Below, in pieces: positions 1-6,300 of a stretch of 6,632 nt of DNA. The translations under genes and the position numbers were made by a program. The notes beneath the pieces were generated by a model. It searched no databases. It worked only from the letters and a program-made list of their open reading frames with translations, and was not told the origin of the DNA. The stretch comes from JAKACA01 sp050008715 (GTDB lineage Bacteria; Actinomycetota; Acidimicrobiia; Acidimicrobiales; Bog-793). Location: assembly GCA_050008715.1 (NCBI GenBank), contig JBEKMC010000154.1, positions 1 to 6,632 on the forward strand, read 5' to 3'. Numbering within the stretch: position 1 is the stretch's first letter; each line of letters starts with the position of its first letter.

Positions 1-469
1 CGGCCTCGGCGATGGCGGCGTCCCGCAGGACGTGGCCGCGCACGTACTCCATGACGTAGAACGGCGCCCCGTTGACGTCGGCGTCGAGGCAGAGCCCGAG
101 CGTGCGGGCGACCGGCACGGGCGTCGGATGCAGCGCCGTGATGATGCGGTGCTCGCGAGCCATGTCGTGTGCCGTCGGCAGCACGTGCGACGTCGGCGGC
201 CGCCGCAGCACGACGGACGTGCCGGCGGCATCGGTCACCTTGAACGTGAGGTTGGACCGGCCGCCGGCCACGAGATCGAAGCCGAGCGGCGGCACGAGGC
301 CGACGTTCGCCCCCAGCCACTCGGTGACCGGGCCGACGGAGATCCCCTCTGTGCTGCCTTCTGCCGGTCCTTCCGGGTCGGCAGCGAGGTCGTCGGCCAC
401 GACCGACATGAGCGTGCCTTCGTCGTCACCGGTGTCGGCGCTGCGCTCCCCCACGGGCTCCTCCGCCAT
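1..469 (-). CDS. APH/ACAD10-like phosphotransferase family protein, N-terminal part (cut by window edge)
   Basis: The visible 156 codons give the N-lobe of a kinase-like phosphotransferase of the aminoglycoside phosphotransferase (APH) superfamily, and the frame runs off the left edge. What is seen: a glycine-rich nucleotide loop A-G-G-R-S-N-L-T-F at residues 68-76, the beta-strand V-V-L-R-R-P-P at 86-92, a helix A-R-E-H-R-I-I at 104-110 with the probable salt-bridge Glu106, V-P-V-A-R at 118-122, and the hinge F-Y-V-M-E-Y-V-R-G at 137-145. This pattern resembles the kinase domain of ACAD10/ACAD11-type proteins and their free-standing bacterial relatives rather than true antibiotic-resistance APHs. 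The catalytic loop and metal-binding Asp lie outside the window, so activity cannot be judged and the substrate is unknown. The ATG at 469 lies 5 nt after the peptidase stop, with GAGG 10 nt upstream. A second in-frame ATG at 409 (codon 21) has a better-placed GAAGG 7 nt upstream, so the acidic first 20 residues may not be translated. It is probably the last visible gene of the lpdA operon. Confidence 0.82.
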   Translation of the reverse strand, partial: MAEEPVGERSADTGDDEGTLMSVVADDLAADPEGPAEGSTEGISVGPVTEWLGANVGLVPPLGFDLVAGGRSNLTFKVTDAAGTSVVLRRPPTSHVLPTAHDMAREHRIITALHPTPVPVARTLGLCLDADVNGAPFYVMEYVRGHVLRDAAIAEA

Positions 470-474
470 CGGCG

Positions 475-1605
475 TCAGGCCTCGACGACGTGGAGAGAGT
501 GGTCGGCCACGTTGCAGCGCAGCGGCCCCGCTTCGGCGGCGACGACGATGTCCTCGATGCGGGCACCGAAACGCCCCGCCAAGTAGATCCCCGGTTCCAC
601 CGAGAAGGCATGGCCGGCGGCGAGAAGGGTCTCGTTCCCGGCCACCATGTACGGATCCTCGTGCTCCTCGATCCCGATGCCGTGACCGATCCGGTGGATG
701 AAGGCGTCCCCGTATCCGGCGGCTGCGATCGGGTCCCGTCCGGCGGCATCGATCGACTCGCAGGGCACACCGAGCACTGCCGCCTCGACCGCCACAGCCT
801 GTGCTGCCTCGAGCACCGCGTAGAGCGCTGCGAAGTCCGGGTCGGGCTCGCCCGTCACGACCGTCCGCGTGATGTCGGAGCAGTAACCGACCGTGTCGCC
901 GAGCCGGAGCGACCCTCCGAAGTCGCACACGACAGGCTCGCCGGCACCGATGACGCGCCCACCCGGTTCGTGGTGCGGGCTGGCCGAGTTCGGACCGCTC
1001 CCGACGATGGCGAAGTTCACGCTGTGATGGCCCTCGTCGACGAGGCGCCGGCTGATCTCGGCCGACACCTCTGCCTCGGTGCGCCCGATGAGGGCGATCT
1101 CCCCGCCGAGCAAGGCGGCGGCCACCCGGTCGGCGGCGGCGCCGGCGGCCTTCAGAGCAGCGACCTCCGCCGCGTCCTTCACCGAGCGCAGCGGCGAGGT
1201 CACGCCGCTCGCCAGCCGGAACTTGGCGCCGGACATCGTCTGCTGCAACGCCATCAGGTGCACCGCCCACGCCCGGTCGGACACGGCCAGATCGGTGCGC
1301 GATCCGACGAGCCCGGCGATGACCGAAATGGGGTCCTCGGTCTCGCGCCACGGCCGGAGGGCGAACAGCCGGGCATCGTGGGCGACACGCGGCGCCTCGA
1401 GCTGCGGCACGACGAGCGTGGCGACGTCGTCGGCCGGCAGCACGAGCATCGTGATCCGCTCGAGCGGCATGGCCTCGTAGCCCGTGAGCCACGGGAGGTC
1501 GGCCCCGAGCGACAGCAGGAGCACATCGACGCCGGCCTGCCGCATGGCATCCCGGGTGCGGGCCAACCGCTCGGCGCGTGCGAGGACCGGGTCCACCGCC
1601 GTCAT
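475..1605 (-). CDS. M24-family metallopeptidase (Xaa-Pro dipeptidase/aminopeptidase-like)
   Basis: A 376-residue cytosolic protein, the normal length for the family, with no signal peptide. M24 'pita-bread' enzymes use two metal ions to cleave the bond before proline in small peptides. All five metal ligands are visible: Asp228 (V-V-C-D-F-G-G), Asp244 (C-S-D-I-T-R-T), His308 (I-G-H-G-I-G), Glu337 (S-V-E-P-G-I-Y) and Glu351 (R-I-E-D-I-V). His211, in S-P-H-H-E-P-G, fits the substrate-binding histidine. Residues 1-140 form the creatinase/prolidase-type N-terminal domain, with A-D-L-P-W-L-T-G-Y at 35-43. The frame is open for another 49 codons upstream, but those codons overlap the LipA C-terminus. 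The ATG at 1605 is preferred because it makes an ATGA overlap with the lipB-lipA stop, implying translational coupling. The exact substrate (dipeptide, longer peptide, or a non-peptide as in creatinase) cannot be told from sequence. Why it travels with lipoate genes is unclear. Confidence 0.93.
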   Translation of the reverse strand: MTAVDPVLARAERLARTRDAMRQAGVDVLLLSLGADLPWLTGYEAMPLERITMLVLPADDVATLVVPQLEAPRVAHDARLFALRPWRETEDPISVIAGLVGSRTDLAVSDRAWAVHLMALQQTMSGAKFRLASGVTSPLRSVKDAAEVAALKAAGAAADRVAAALLGGEIALIGRTEAEVSAEISRRLVDEGHHSVNFAIVGSGPNSASPHHEPGGRVIGAGEPVVCDFGGSLRLGDTVGYCSDITRTVVTGEPDPDFAALYAVLEAAQAVAVEAAVLGVPCESIDAAGRDPIAAAGYGDAFIHRIGHGIGIEEHEDPYMVAGNETLLAAGHAFSVEPGIYLAGRFGARIEDIVVAAEAGPLRCNVADHSLHVVEA

Positions 1606-3374
1606 GGCGCCACCGCCACGACCATCCCGTTGGCGCTGTCGACCGCTTGGCGGGCGTGATAGCTCGAACGGGTCAACGGTGAGGATTCCACATGCAAGAA
1701 ACCCATCGCCCGCGCCATCTCCCCGATCTCCTCGAACTCCCGCGGTTGCCACCAGCGCTGCACCGCCAGGTGAGCCTCGGTCGGGCGAAGGTACTGGCCG
1801 ATCGTGACGATGTCGACGCCGACGGCTCGCAGGTCGAGCAACGTGGCGCGGATCTCGGGCAGGGTCTCTCCCATCCCGAGGATCATGCCTGATTTCGTCA
1901 CGAGCCCCGCAACTTTCGCGCGGGCGAGCACCGTGAGGCTGCGCCCGTACGAGGCGGAGGTGCGGACGGCGCGTTGGAGGCGGAGGACTGTTTCGATGTT
2001 GTGGTTGAGGACGTCGGGCCGGCTGGCAAAGATCGTCTCCAACGAGGCGCGGTCACCTTTGCAGTCGGAGATGAGGACTTCGACGGAAGTGCCGGGGCTC
2101 CGGCGCCTGATGGCGGCCACCGTGGCGGCGAAGGCGCCCGCGCCCCCGTCGGCAAGGTCGTCACGGGCGACGGCCGTCACGACGGCATGGGCGAGACCGA
2201 GCCGCACGACGGCATCGGCGACGTGCTCAGGCTCCTCTTGGTCGAGCGGGAGCGGATGGCGCGTGTCGACGAGACAGAATCCGCACGCCCTCGTACACCG
2301 CTCCCCATTGATCATGAACGTCGCCGTGCCGTCCGCCCAGCACTCCGACAGGTTCGGGCAGCCGGCCTCTTCGCACACGGTGACGAGGTTGAGGCCGCGG
2401 ACCATCGATCGCAGGTCGAGCACCTTCGTGCCGAGCTTGACGGGGGCGCGCAGGTAAGCGGGCTTGCGGGCGTGGAAGGCGATGCCACCCGTGTTGTCGA
2501 CGCCGGCTGTGGCGAGCCGGCGGTCGAGCGAGCGGACGATCACGGGAGCGACGACGGCGTCGCCGGCGACCGGCTCCGCCGTGGCAGGCCCTCCCCTGGC
2601 GCTGGCCGCCGTGGTGCCGGCTGCCGTGGTGCCGCCCGCGACCGGCTCCGCCGGAGCCCTCCACGCCGCCTCGTGCATCTCGACTGCTCGTTCTGTCTCC
2701 CCGCCCGGCGACCCCAGCGCCGACGCCGACCCACAGGCGAGCGCCTCCAACGACAGCGCCGTCGCCGACCGCCGGCAGACGGCCTCGACGACGTCGCGCA
2801 TCGACACCGCCACGCCTTCGGCTGCGAGCGAGGTCACCGCTTTGTCGGCGATCCCGCACGGGACGATGTTGTCGAACATCGCCAGATCCGGGTCGACGTT
2901 GAGGGCAAAGCCGTGCATCGACCTCCCGCGGTCCACCCGCACTCCGATGGCGCAGATCTTCCGCGGAGCGGGGCCGTCCGTCTCGACCCAGACGCCCGGG
3001 TAGCCCTCGAGTCGCCCCGTGCCGGCGAGGCCCACATCGGAGAGCACGTCGATCACGAGCCGTTCGATGCGGTGGACGTAACAAGGGATCGTCCCCGGCC
3101 CCATGGGGACGTCGACGATGGGATACCCGACGAGCTGCCCCGGGCCGTGGTAGGTGACGTCGCCGCCCCGGTCCGCCCGCGCGACGTCGGCACCGGATGC
3201 CGCCACGCCGGCAAGCAGGTGCTCCGGCTTGGTCCGTACCCCGAGCGTGTACACGTGCGGGTGCTCCAGCAGCAGGAGGTAGTCCCCCGTTCGGGCGTCC
3301 CGGATGGCGTGCTGGAGGTCGAGCGCCTCCTCGTAGCGGACGCGTCCGAGCCACCGGATGCGGAGCGGTGTCAC
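1602..3374 (-). CDS. lipB-lipA: LipB-LipA fusion: octanoyltransferase joined to lipoyl synthase
   Basis: One 590-residue frame holds two enzymes that are normally separate proteins. Residues 1 to about 215 are LipB, which moves octanoate from acyl carrier protein to the E2 lipoyl lysine. It shows R-G-G-D-V-T-Y-H-G-P-G-Q (69-80) and the catalytic pair Lys139 (R-K-I-C-A-I-G) and Cys173 (I-V-P-C-G-I). Residues of about 278-590 are LipA, the radical-SAM enzyme inserting sulfur at C6 and C8 of the octanoyl chain. It shows the auxiliary-cluster motif CX4CX5C (Cys334, 339, 345), the radical-SAM motif CX3CX2C (Cys360, 364, 367) and the C-terminal R-S-S-Y at 569-572 that supplies the serine ligand. 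Both halves look full length and catalytically intact. The linker (about 216-277) is rich in Ala, Gly, Pro and Thr and contains repeats. The start is GTG, 3 nt after the E2 TAA stop, with no strong Shine-Dalgarno, so reinitiation after E2 is likely. The TGA stop overlaps the next gene. No well-placed ribosome site was seen for a separate LipA, although internal starts (ATG at codon 233, GTG at codon 278) cannot be excluded. Confidence 0.95.
   Translation of the reverse strand: MTPLRIRWLGRVRYEEALDLQHAIRDARTGDYLLLLEHPHVYTLGVRTKPEHLLAGVAASGADVARADRGGDVTYHGPGQLVGYPIVDVPMGPGTIPCYVHRIERLVIDVLSDVGLAGTGRLEGYPGVWVETDGPAPRKICAIGVRVDRGRSMHGFALNVDPDLAMFDNIVPCGIADKAVTSLAAEGVAVSMRDVVEAVCRRSATALSLEALACGSASALGSPGGETERAVEMHEAAWRAPAEPVAGGTTAAGTTAASARGGPATAEPVAGDAVVAPVIVRSLDRRLATAGVDNTGGIAFHARKPAYLRAPVKLGTKVLDLRSMVRGLNLVTVCEEAGCPNLSECWADGTATFMINGERCTRACGFCLVDTRHPLPLDQEEPEHVADAVVRLGLAHAVVTAVARDDLADGGAGAFAATVAAIRRRSPGTSVEVLISDCKGDRASLETIFASRPDVLNHNIETVLRLQRAVRTSASYGRSLTVLARAKVAGLVTKSGMILGMGETLPEIRATLLDLRAVGVDIVTIGQYLRPTEAHLAVQRWWQPREFEEIGEMARAMGFLHVESSPLTRSSYHARQAVDSANGMVVAVAP
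2544..2729 (-). other. Interdomain linker of the LipB-LipA fusion
   Basis: These are codons of about 216-277 of the fusion, between the end of the LipB fold and the first LipA-like residues. The encoded stretch is dominated by Ala, Gly, Pro, Thr and Glu. It contains the hexapeptide A-E-P-V-A-G twice (residues 242-247 and 266-271) and two T-T-A-A units five residues apart (249-252 and 254-257). It is predicted to be flexible and unstructured. The boundaries are estimates from where recognisable LipB and LipA similarity stops and starts. Confidence 0.7.
2566..2653. repeat. Short direct repeats inside the fusion linker
   Basis: A 16-bp sequence, gcgaccggctccgccg, occurs at 2566-2581 and again at 2638-2653, exactly 72 bp (24 codons) apart. 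Between them gccgtggtgccg occurs at 2608-2619 and 2623-2634, a 15-bp (5-codon) period. All offsets are multiples of three, so the repeats keep frame. This suggests the linker grew by slippage or unequal exchange. It is not a mobile element. Confidence 0.75.
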
Positions 3375-3377
3375 CGT

Positions 3378-4832
3378 TTACAGCTCGGCTGCCCAGTCGC
3401 GGGTCTCGATCTCGTGAGCCAGATCCCGCAGGAAGGCGGAGGCGTAGGCGCCGTCGACGGCACGGTGGTCGAAGGACATCGCCAGCATCCCGACCGAGTG
3501 GATGGCGATGGCTTCGCTCCCGTCCGGACCGGTCACGACGACGGGGCGCCGCTTCACGCCGTCGGTCGACAGGATGGCCACCTGCGGCTGGTTGATGATG
3601 GGCGCCGTGATGACGGTGCCGAACGGACCCGGGTTCGTGATCGTGAACGTCCCGCCGACGACGTCGTCGGCAGAGAGACGGCGCGAACGTGCCCGCTCCG
3701 CCAGGTCTGCCATGGCACGGGCGAGGCCGCGCAGCGACTGCCCGTCGGCCTGGCGCACGACGGGCACGATGAGGCCCTGGCGGTCGAGGTCGACGGCGAT
3801 CCCGAGGTGGACGTCTCGGTGCACGATGAGGGTGCCGTCGCCGACGGAGGCGTTCAGGTTCGGGTAGTCACGCAGCACGTCGACGACCGCCCGAGCGACG
3901 AAGGGAAGGTACGTGAGCGACACGCCCTCCTGCTCCTTGAAACGCTCCTTCTCGCGCCGGCGAACCCGCTCGACGCCCTCGTAGTCGGCTTCGACGACGA
4001 CGAGGGTGTGGGCGGAGGTCGCCTTCGAGCGGACCATGTGGTCGGCCGTCAGCCGCCGGATGTTCGAGAACGGGATGACCTCGTCCCGCTCGCCGGGAAC
4101 CGCCGGCGGGAACCCGCGAGCGTCGCCGCTCAGCCCGCTCGTCGGAGCCGGTGCGATCGCAGCAGCGCCAGCACGTGCGGCCGGCGGGGCCGCCGCTGGC
4201 GGCGCAGCACCCGCAGCCGGCTGACCGGCTGACCCATCGCCACCGACCGCCTTGGAGTCGAGGTAACCGAGCACGTCGCCCCGCGTGACCCGCCCACCCT
4301 GCCCGGTGCCGAGGATGGCGGACGGGTCGAGCCCGTGCTCGTTGACGAGCTTGCGCACGACCGGCGACAACAACCCGCCGGCGGCGTTCGCGCCGGCGGG
4401 AGGCGTGGCATCTTCGGCGACCGTGGCGGCCGGCTCCATGCCGGCCTCGGTGTCGGCGACGACCTCGTCACCAGCACCCGCCGGCGCCGGAGCCGGAGGC
4501 GCGGCCTCTTCGGCAACGACCTCGACGGGCGGCGCCGGAGCCGGCGCCTCGGGTGCCGCCTCGGCCGCTCCAGCGTCGGTGTCCGGCACGGCAGCGCCGG
4601 CCTCCCCGATCACCGCCAAACGTGTCCCGATGTCCACCGTCGCCCCTTCGGGCACGAGGATCTCCGTGACGACGCCCTCGGCCGACGACGGCACTTCGGA
4701 GTCGACCTTGTCCGTTGAGACCTCGAAGAGCGGCTCGTCCTGGGCGATGGCGTCGCCGACGTTCTTCAACCACTTGATGATGGTGCCTTCGGTGACTGTC
4801 TCGCCGAGCTGCGGCATCGTGATGTCAGGCAA
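3378..4832 (-). CDS. 2-oxoacid dehydrogenase E2 (dihydrolipoamide acyltransferase), single lipoyl domain
   Basis: A 484-residue E2 core subunit of a 2-oxoacid dehydrogenase complex. It carries acyl groups on a swinging lipoyl arm and transfers them to CoA. Domain order: lipoyl domain at about 1-77 with lipoyl-lysine Lys42 in V-S-T-D-K-V-D-S-E-V; an Ala/Pro/Glu-rich linker at about 78-152; a peripheral subunit-binding domain at about 153-191 (S-P-V-V-R-K-L-V ... G-G-R-V-T-R-G-D-V); a second Ala/Pro/Gly linker at about 192-248; and the catalytic domain at about 250-484 with S-F-D-H-R-A-V-D-G (His456, Asp460). The lipoyl domain resembles actinobacterial DlaT/SucB types, but those commonly have two or more lipoyl domains. 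Whether the acyl group is acetyl, succinyl or branched-chain cannot be decided because no E1 gene is present. The start is TTG at 4832, supported by GGAAGGGG (4841-4848) 8 nt upstream; the ATG at codon 6 would lie too far from it. The gene overlaps the lpdA end by 8 nt and lies 3 nt before lipB-lipA, whose product modifies Lys42. Confidence 0.95.
   Translation of the reverse strand: MPDITMPQLGETVTEGTIIKWLKNVGDAIAQDEPLFEVSTDKVDSEVPSSAEGVVTEILVPEGATVDIGTRLAVIGEAGAAVPDTDAGAAEAAPEAPAPAPPVEVVAEEAAPPAPAPAGAGDEVVADTEAGMEPAATVAEDATPPAGANAAGGLLSPVVRKLVNEHGLDPSAILGTGQGGRVTRGDVLGYLDSKAVGGDGSAGQPAAGAAPPAAAPPAARAGAAAIAPAPTSGLSGDARGFPPAVPGERDEVIPFSNIRRLTADHMVRSKATSAHTLVVVEADYEGVERVRRREKERFKEQEGVSLTYLPFVARAVVDVLRDYPNLNASVGDGTLIVHRDVHLGIAVDLDRQGLIVPVVRQADGQSLRGLARAMADLAERARSRRLSADDVVGGTFTITNPGPFGTVITAPIINQPQVAILSTDGVKRRPVVVTGPDGSEAIAIHSVGMLAMSFDHRAVDGAYASAFLRDLAHEIETRDWAAEL
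4374..4400. repeat. Perfect 10-bp GC-only inverted repeat in the E2 linker
   Basis: The sequence cccgccggcg (4374-4383) is followed by a 7-nt spacer and its exact reverse complement cgccggcggg (4391-4400). It lies inside the E2 coding region, at codons of about 145-153, just before the subunit-binding domain. In mRNA it would form a very stable hairpin. It has no U-tract and sits mid-gene, so it is not a terminator. It may simply reflect GCC/GGC-rich Ala/Gly codons. Confidence 0.6.
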
Positions 4833-6300
4833 GGTGGAGGCCCCTTCCGGTGAGGGCGAGGACGGTCTCGCCGAATGTCTCCGACAGTGTCGGGTGCGGT
4901 TGGATGAACGCGCCGATCTCGTCAGGCGTCGCTTCCCAGTTGACCGACAGGTATGCCTGGCCGAGCTGCTCGGTCACCCACGGCCCGACCATGTGGACAC
5001 CGAGCAGCCGACCGGCCGTGCCGTCCTCCAGCCGTTCGGCGATGACCTTGACCATCCCCTCGGTCTCGCCGAGGATGCGGGCACGGCTGTTGCCACCGAA
5101 GGGATCCTTCTTCACGACGACGTCGATGCCCGCCGCCTTCGCACCTTCCTCCGTCATGCCGACAAAGGCGACCTCAGGGTGGCAGTAGATACCCCACGGG
5201 ACCGCTCCGTAGTTCACGGGAACGGCGCGCTCGCCGAGGATCTGCTTGACGACGAGGATCGCCTCGGCAAAGCCGACGTGGGCGAGCTGCGGCGTATCGA
5301 CGAGGTCGCCGATGGCGAAGACGCCGGCGGCCGCCGTCTTCATCCATTCGTCAACCTCGACAAACCCGCGGCCGTCCAACACGACGCCTGTGCCGTCCGC
5401 CAACAGCCCGTCGGAGAGCGGGCGGCGCCCGATCGAGACGATGACGCTGTCGACGACGACCGACTCGCCGTCGCCGAAGCTCACCGTCGTTCCGGCGTCC
5501 CCGGGCTGGTGTCCGTGGACGGCGACGCCGGCGCGAACCGTGATGCCCCGCTTCTGGAACGAGCGAACGACGACGTTGGCGGCGTCCTCGTCGCAGCCGG
5601 GAAGGATCTTCGGGAGCGCTTCGAGGATCGTCACCTGCGTGCCCAGGTCCGAGAGCATCGATGCGAACTCGCAACCGATGGCGCCGCCCCCGATGACGAC
5701 GGCGGTGCGGGGCAGCTCCCGCAAGGAGAGGACCTCGTCGGACGTGAGGACGTAGCGCCCGTCGACGTCAAAACCAGGCAGCGTCCTCGGCACCGACCCC
5801 GACGCCAGCACGACGTTCGTGCCGGTGATCGTCTGGGTCGAGCCGTCGTGTGCGGTCACTTCGACGACGTGATCGGCCAAGAGCCGCCCGGTCCCCTCGA
5901 AGATGACGTTCTTGCGCTGCTTCATGACGCCGGCAAGGCCACGGTGCAGCTGGTCGACGACCTTCTGCTTGCGGTCCTGGCTGACGGAGAAGTCGACGGT
6001 GGGCTGGCTGGCCTGCACGCCGAATTCCTTCGCGCCCGACACGGTCCGGAACACGGCGGCCGTCTCGAGGAACTCCTTGGCCGGGATGCACCCTCGGTGC
6101 AGGCACGTGCCGCCGACCTTCTCTTTCTCGACGACCGCCACGGTGAGGCCGGCGTTGCCCCCGTAGAGTGCGGCGGCGTACCCGCCCGGGCCGCCGCCGA
6201 TCACTACGAGGTCGAACGCGGGCGACGGATCGGCTCCAACTTCGCTCAGCCGGATCACCTCCAGTATCTCGGGTGCGGCAACGCCGTACCGGGGCGGCAT
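4825..6300 (-). CDS. lpdA: Dihydrolipoamide dehydrogenase (E3)
   Basis: An FAD- and NAD-dependent flavoprotein that reoxidises dihydrolipoyl groups on E2 and makes NADH. Numbering from the ATG at 6300 (491 residues): FAD Rossmann motif G-G-G-P-G-G at 35-40; redox-active disulfide Cys66/Cys71 in G-G-T-C-L-H-R-G-C-I-P; NAD Rossmann motif G-G-G-A-I-G-C-E at 204-211; second FAD contact F-A-I-G-D-L at 328-333; dimerisation domain from about 365, with the catalytic H-P-T-L-S-E at 469-474 (His469, Glu474). All key residues are present. The coordinates use the outermost ATG, but the start is doubtful. That ATG has only a weak GGTGG about 12 nt upstream, whereas a perfect 11-nt Shine-Dalgarno match lies inside the frame at 6252-6262. 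It sits 8 nt before an in-frame CTG at 6249, which would give 474 residues and remove a 17-residue extension that precedes the conserved fold. The GTG at 6258 lies within the Shine-Dalgarno itself and is unlikely. It is the first gene of the lipoate operon and overlaps E2 by 8 nt. Confidence 0.95.
   Translation of the reverse strand: MPPRYGVAAPEILEVIRLSEVGADPSPAFDLVVIGGGPGGYAAALYGGNAGLTVAVVEKEKVGGTCLHRGCIPAKEFLETAAVFRTVSGAKEFGVQASQPTVDFSVSQDRKQKVVDQLHRGLAGVMKQRKNVIFEGTGRLLADHVVEVTAHDGSTQTITGTNVVLASGSVPRTLPGFDVDGRYVLTSDEVLSLRELPRTAVVIGGGAIGCEFASMLSDLGTQVTILEALPKILPGCDEDAANVVVRSFQKRGITVRAGVAVHGHQPGDAGTTVSFGDGESVVVDSVIVSIGRRPLSDGLLADGTGVVLDGRGFVEVDEWMKTAAAGVFAIGDLVDTPQLAHVGFAEAILVVKQILGERAVPVNYGAVPWGIYCHPEVAFVGMTEEGAKAAGIDVVVKKDPFGGNSRARILGETEGMVKVIAERLEDGTAGRLLGVHMVGPWVTEQLGQAYLSVNWEATPDEIGAFIQPHPTLSETFGETVLALTGRGLHLA
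4841..4848 (-). promoter_or_regulatory. Ribosome binding site fixing the TTG start of E2
   Basis: Minus-strand GGAAGGGG lies inside the 3' end of lpdA, 8 nt before the TTG at 4832. It decides for the TTG over the ATG at codon 6, which would be 23 nt away. Ribosomes finishing lpdA would pass over this site, consistent with coupled translation. Confidence 0.6.
6252..6262 (-). promoter_or_regulatory. Perfect extended Shine-Dalgarno sequence for lpdA
   Basis: Read on the minus strand this is GGAGGTGATCC, fully complementary to the 16S rRNA 3' tail GGATCACCTCC. From GGAGG to the in-frame CTG at 6249 there are 8 nt, an ideal spacing. No in-frame ATG, GTG or TTG lies between this site and the FAD-binding motif at a usable distance. 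The site therefore argues for a CTG start of lpdA. Confidence 0.6.

Noticed and set aside
490..1659. Plus-strand open frame of 389 codons
   Set aside because: It is antisense to the M24 peptidase, whose five metal ligands are all intact, and shows no family features of its own.
1606..1752. Longer N-terminus of the M24 peptidase from an upstream in-frame ATG
   Set aside because: It would overlap the conserved LipA C-terminus by about 150 bp, and its Gly/Arg-rich residues do not resemble the family N-terminus. The ATGA overlap at 1605 is a better start.
2544..2729. Possibility that the linker hides a lipB stop and a separate lipA start
   Set aside because: The frame is continuous with no stop, and no Shine-Dalgarno is well placed before the candidate internal starts (ATG codon 233, GTG codon 278). 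The fusion is the simpler reading.
1974..4232. Plus-strand open frame of 752 codons
   Set aside because: It is antisense to lipB-lipA and E2. The translation is Arg/Asp/Gly/His-rich with no domain, as expected from the complement of high-GC genes with biased codon use.
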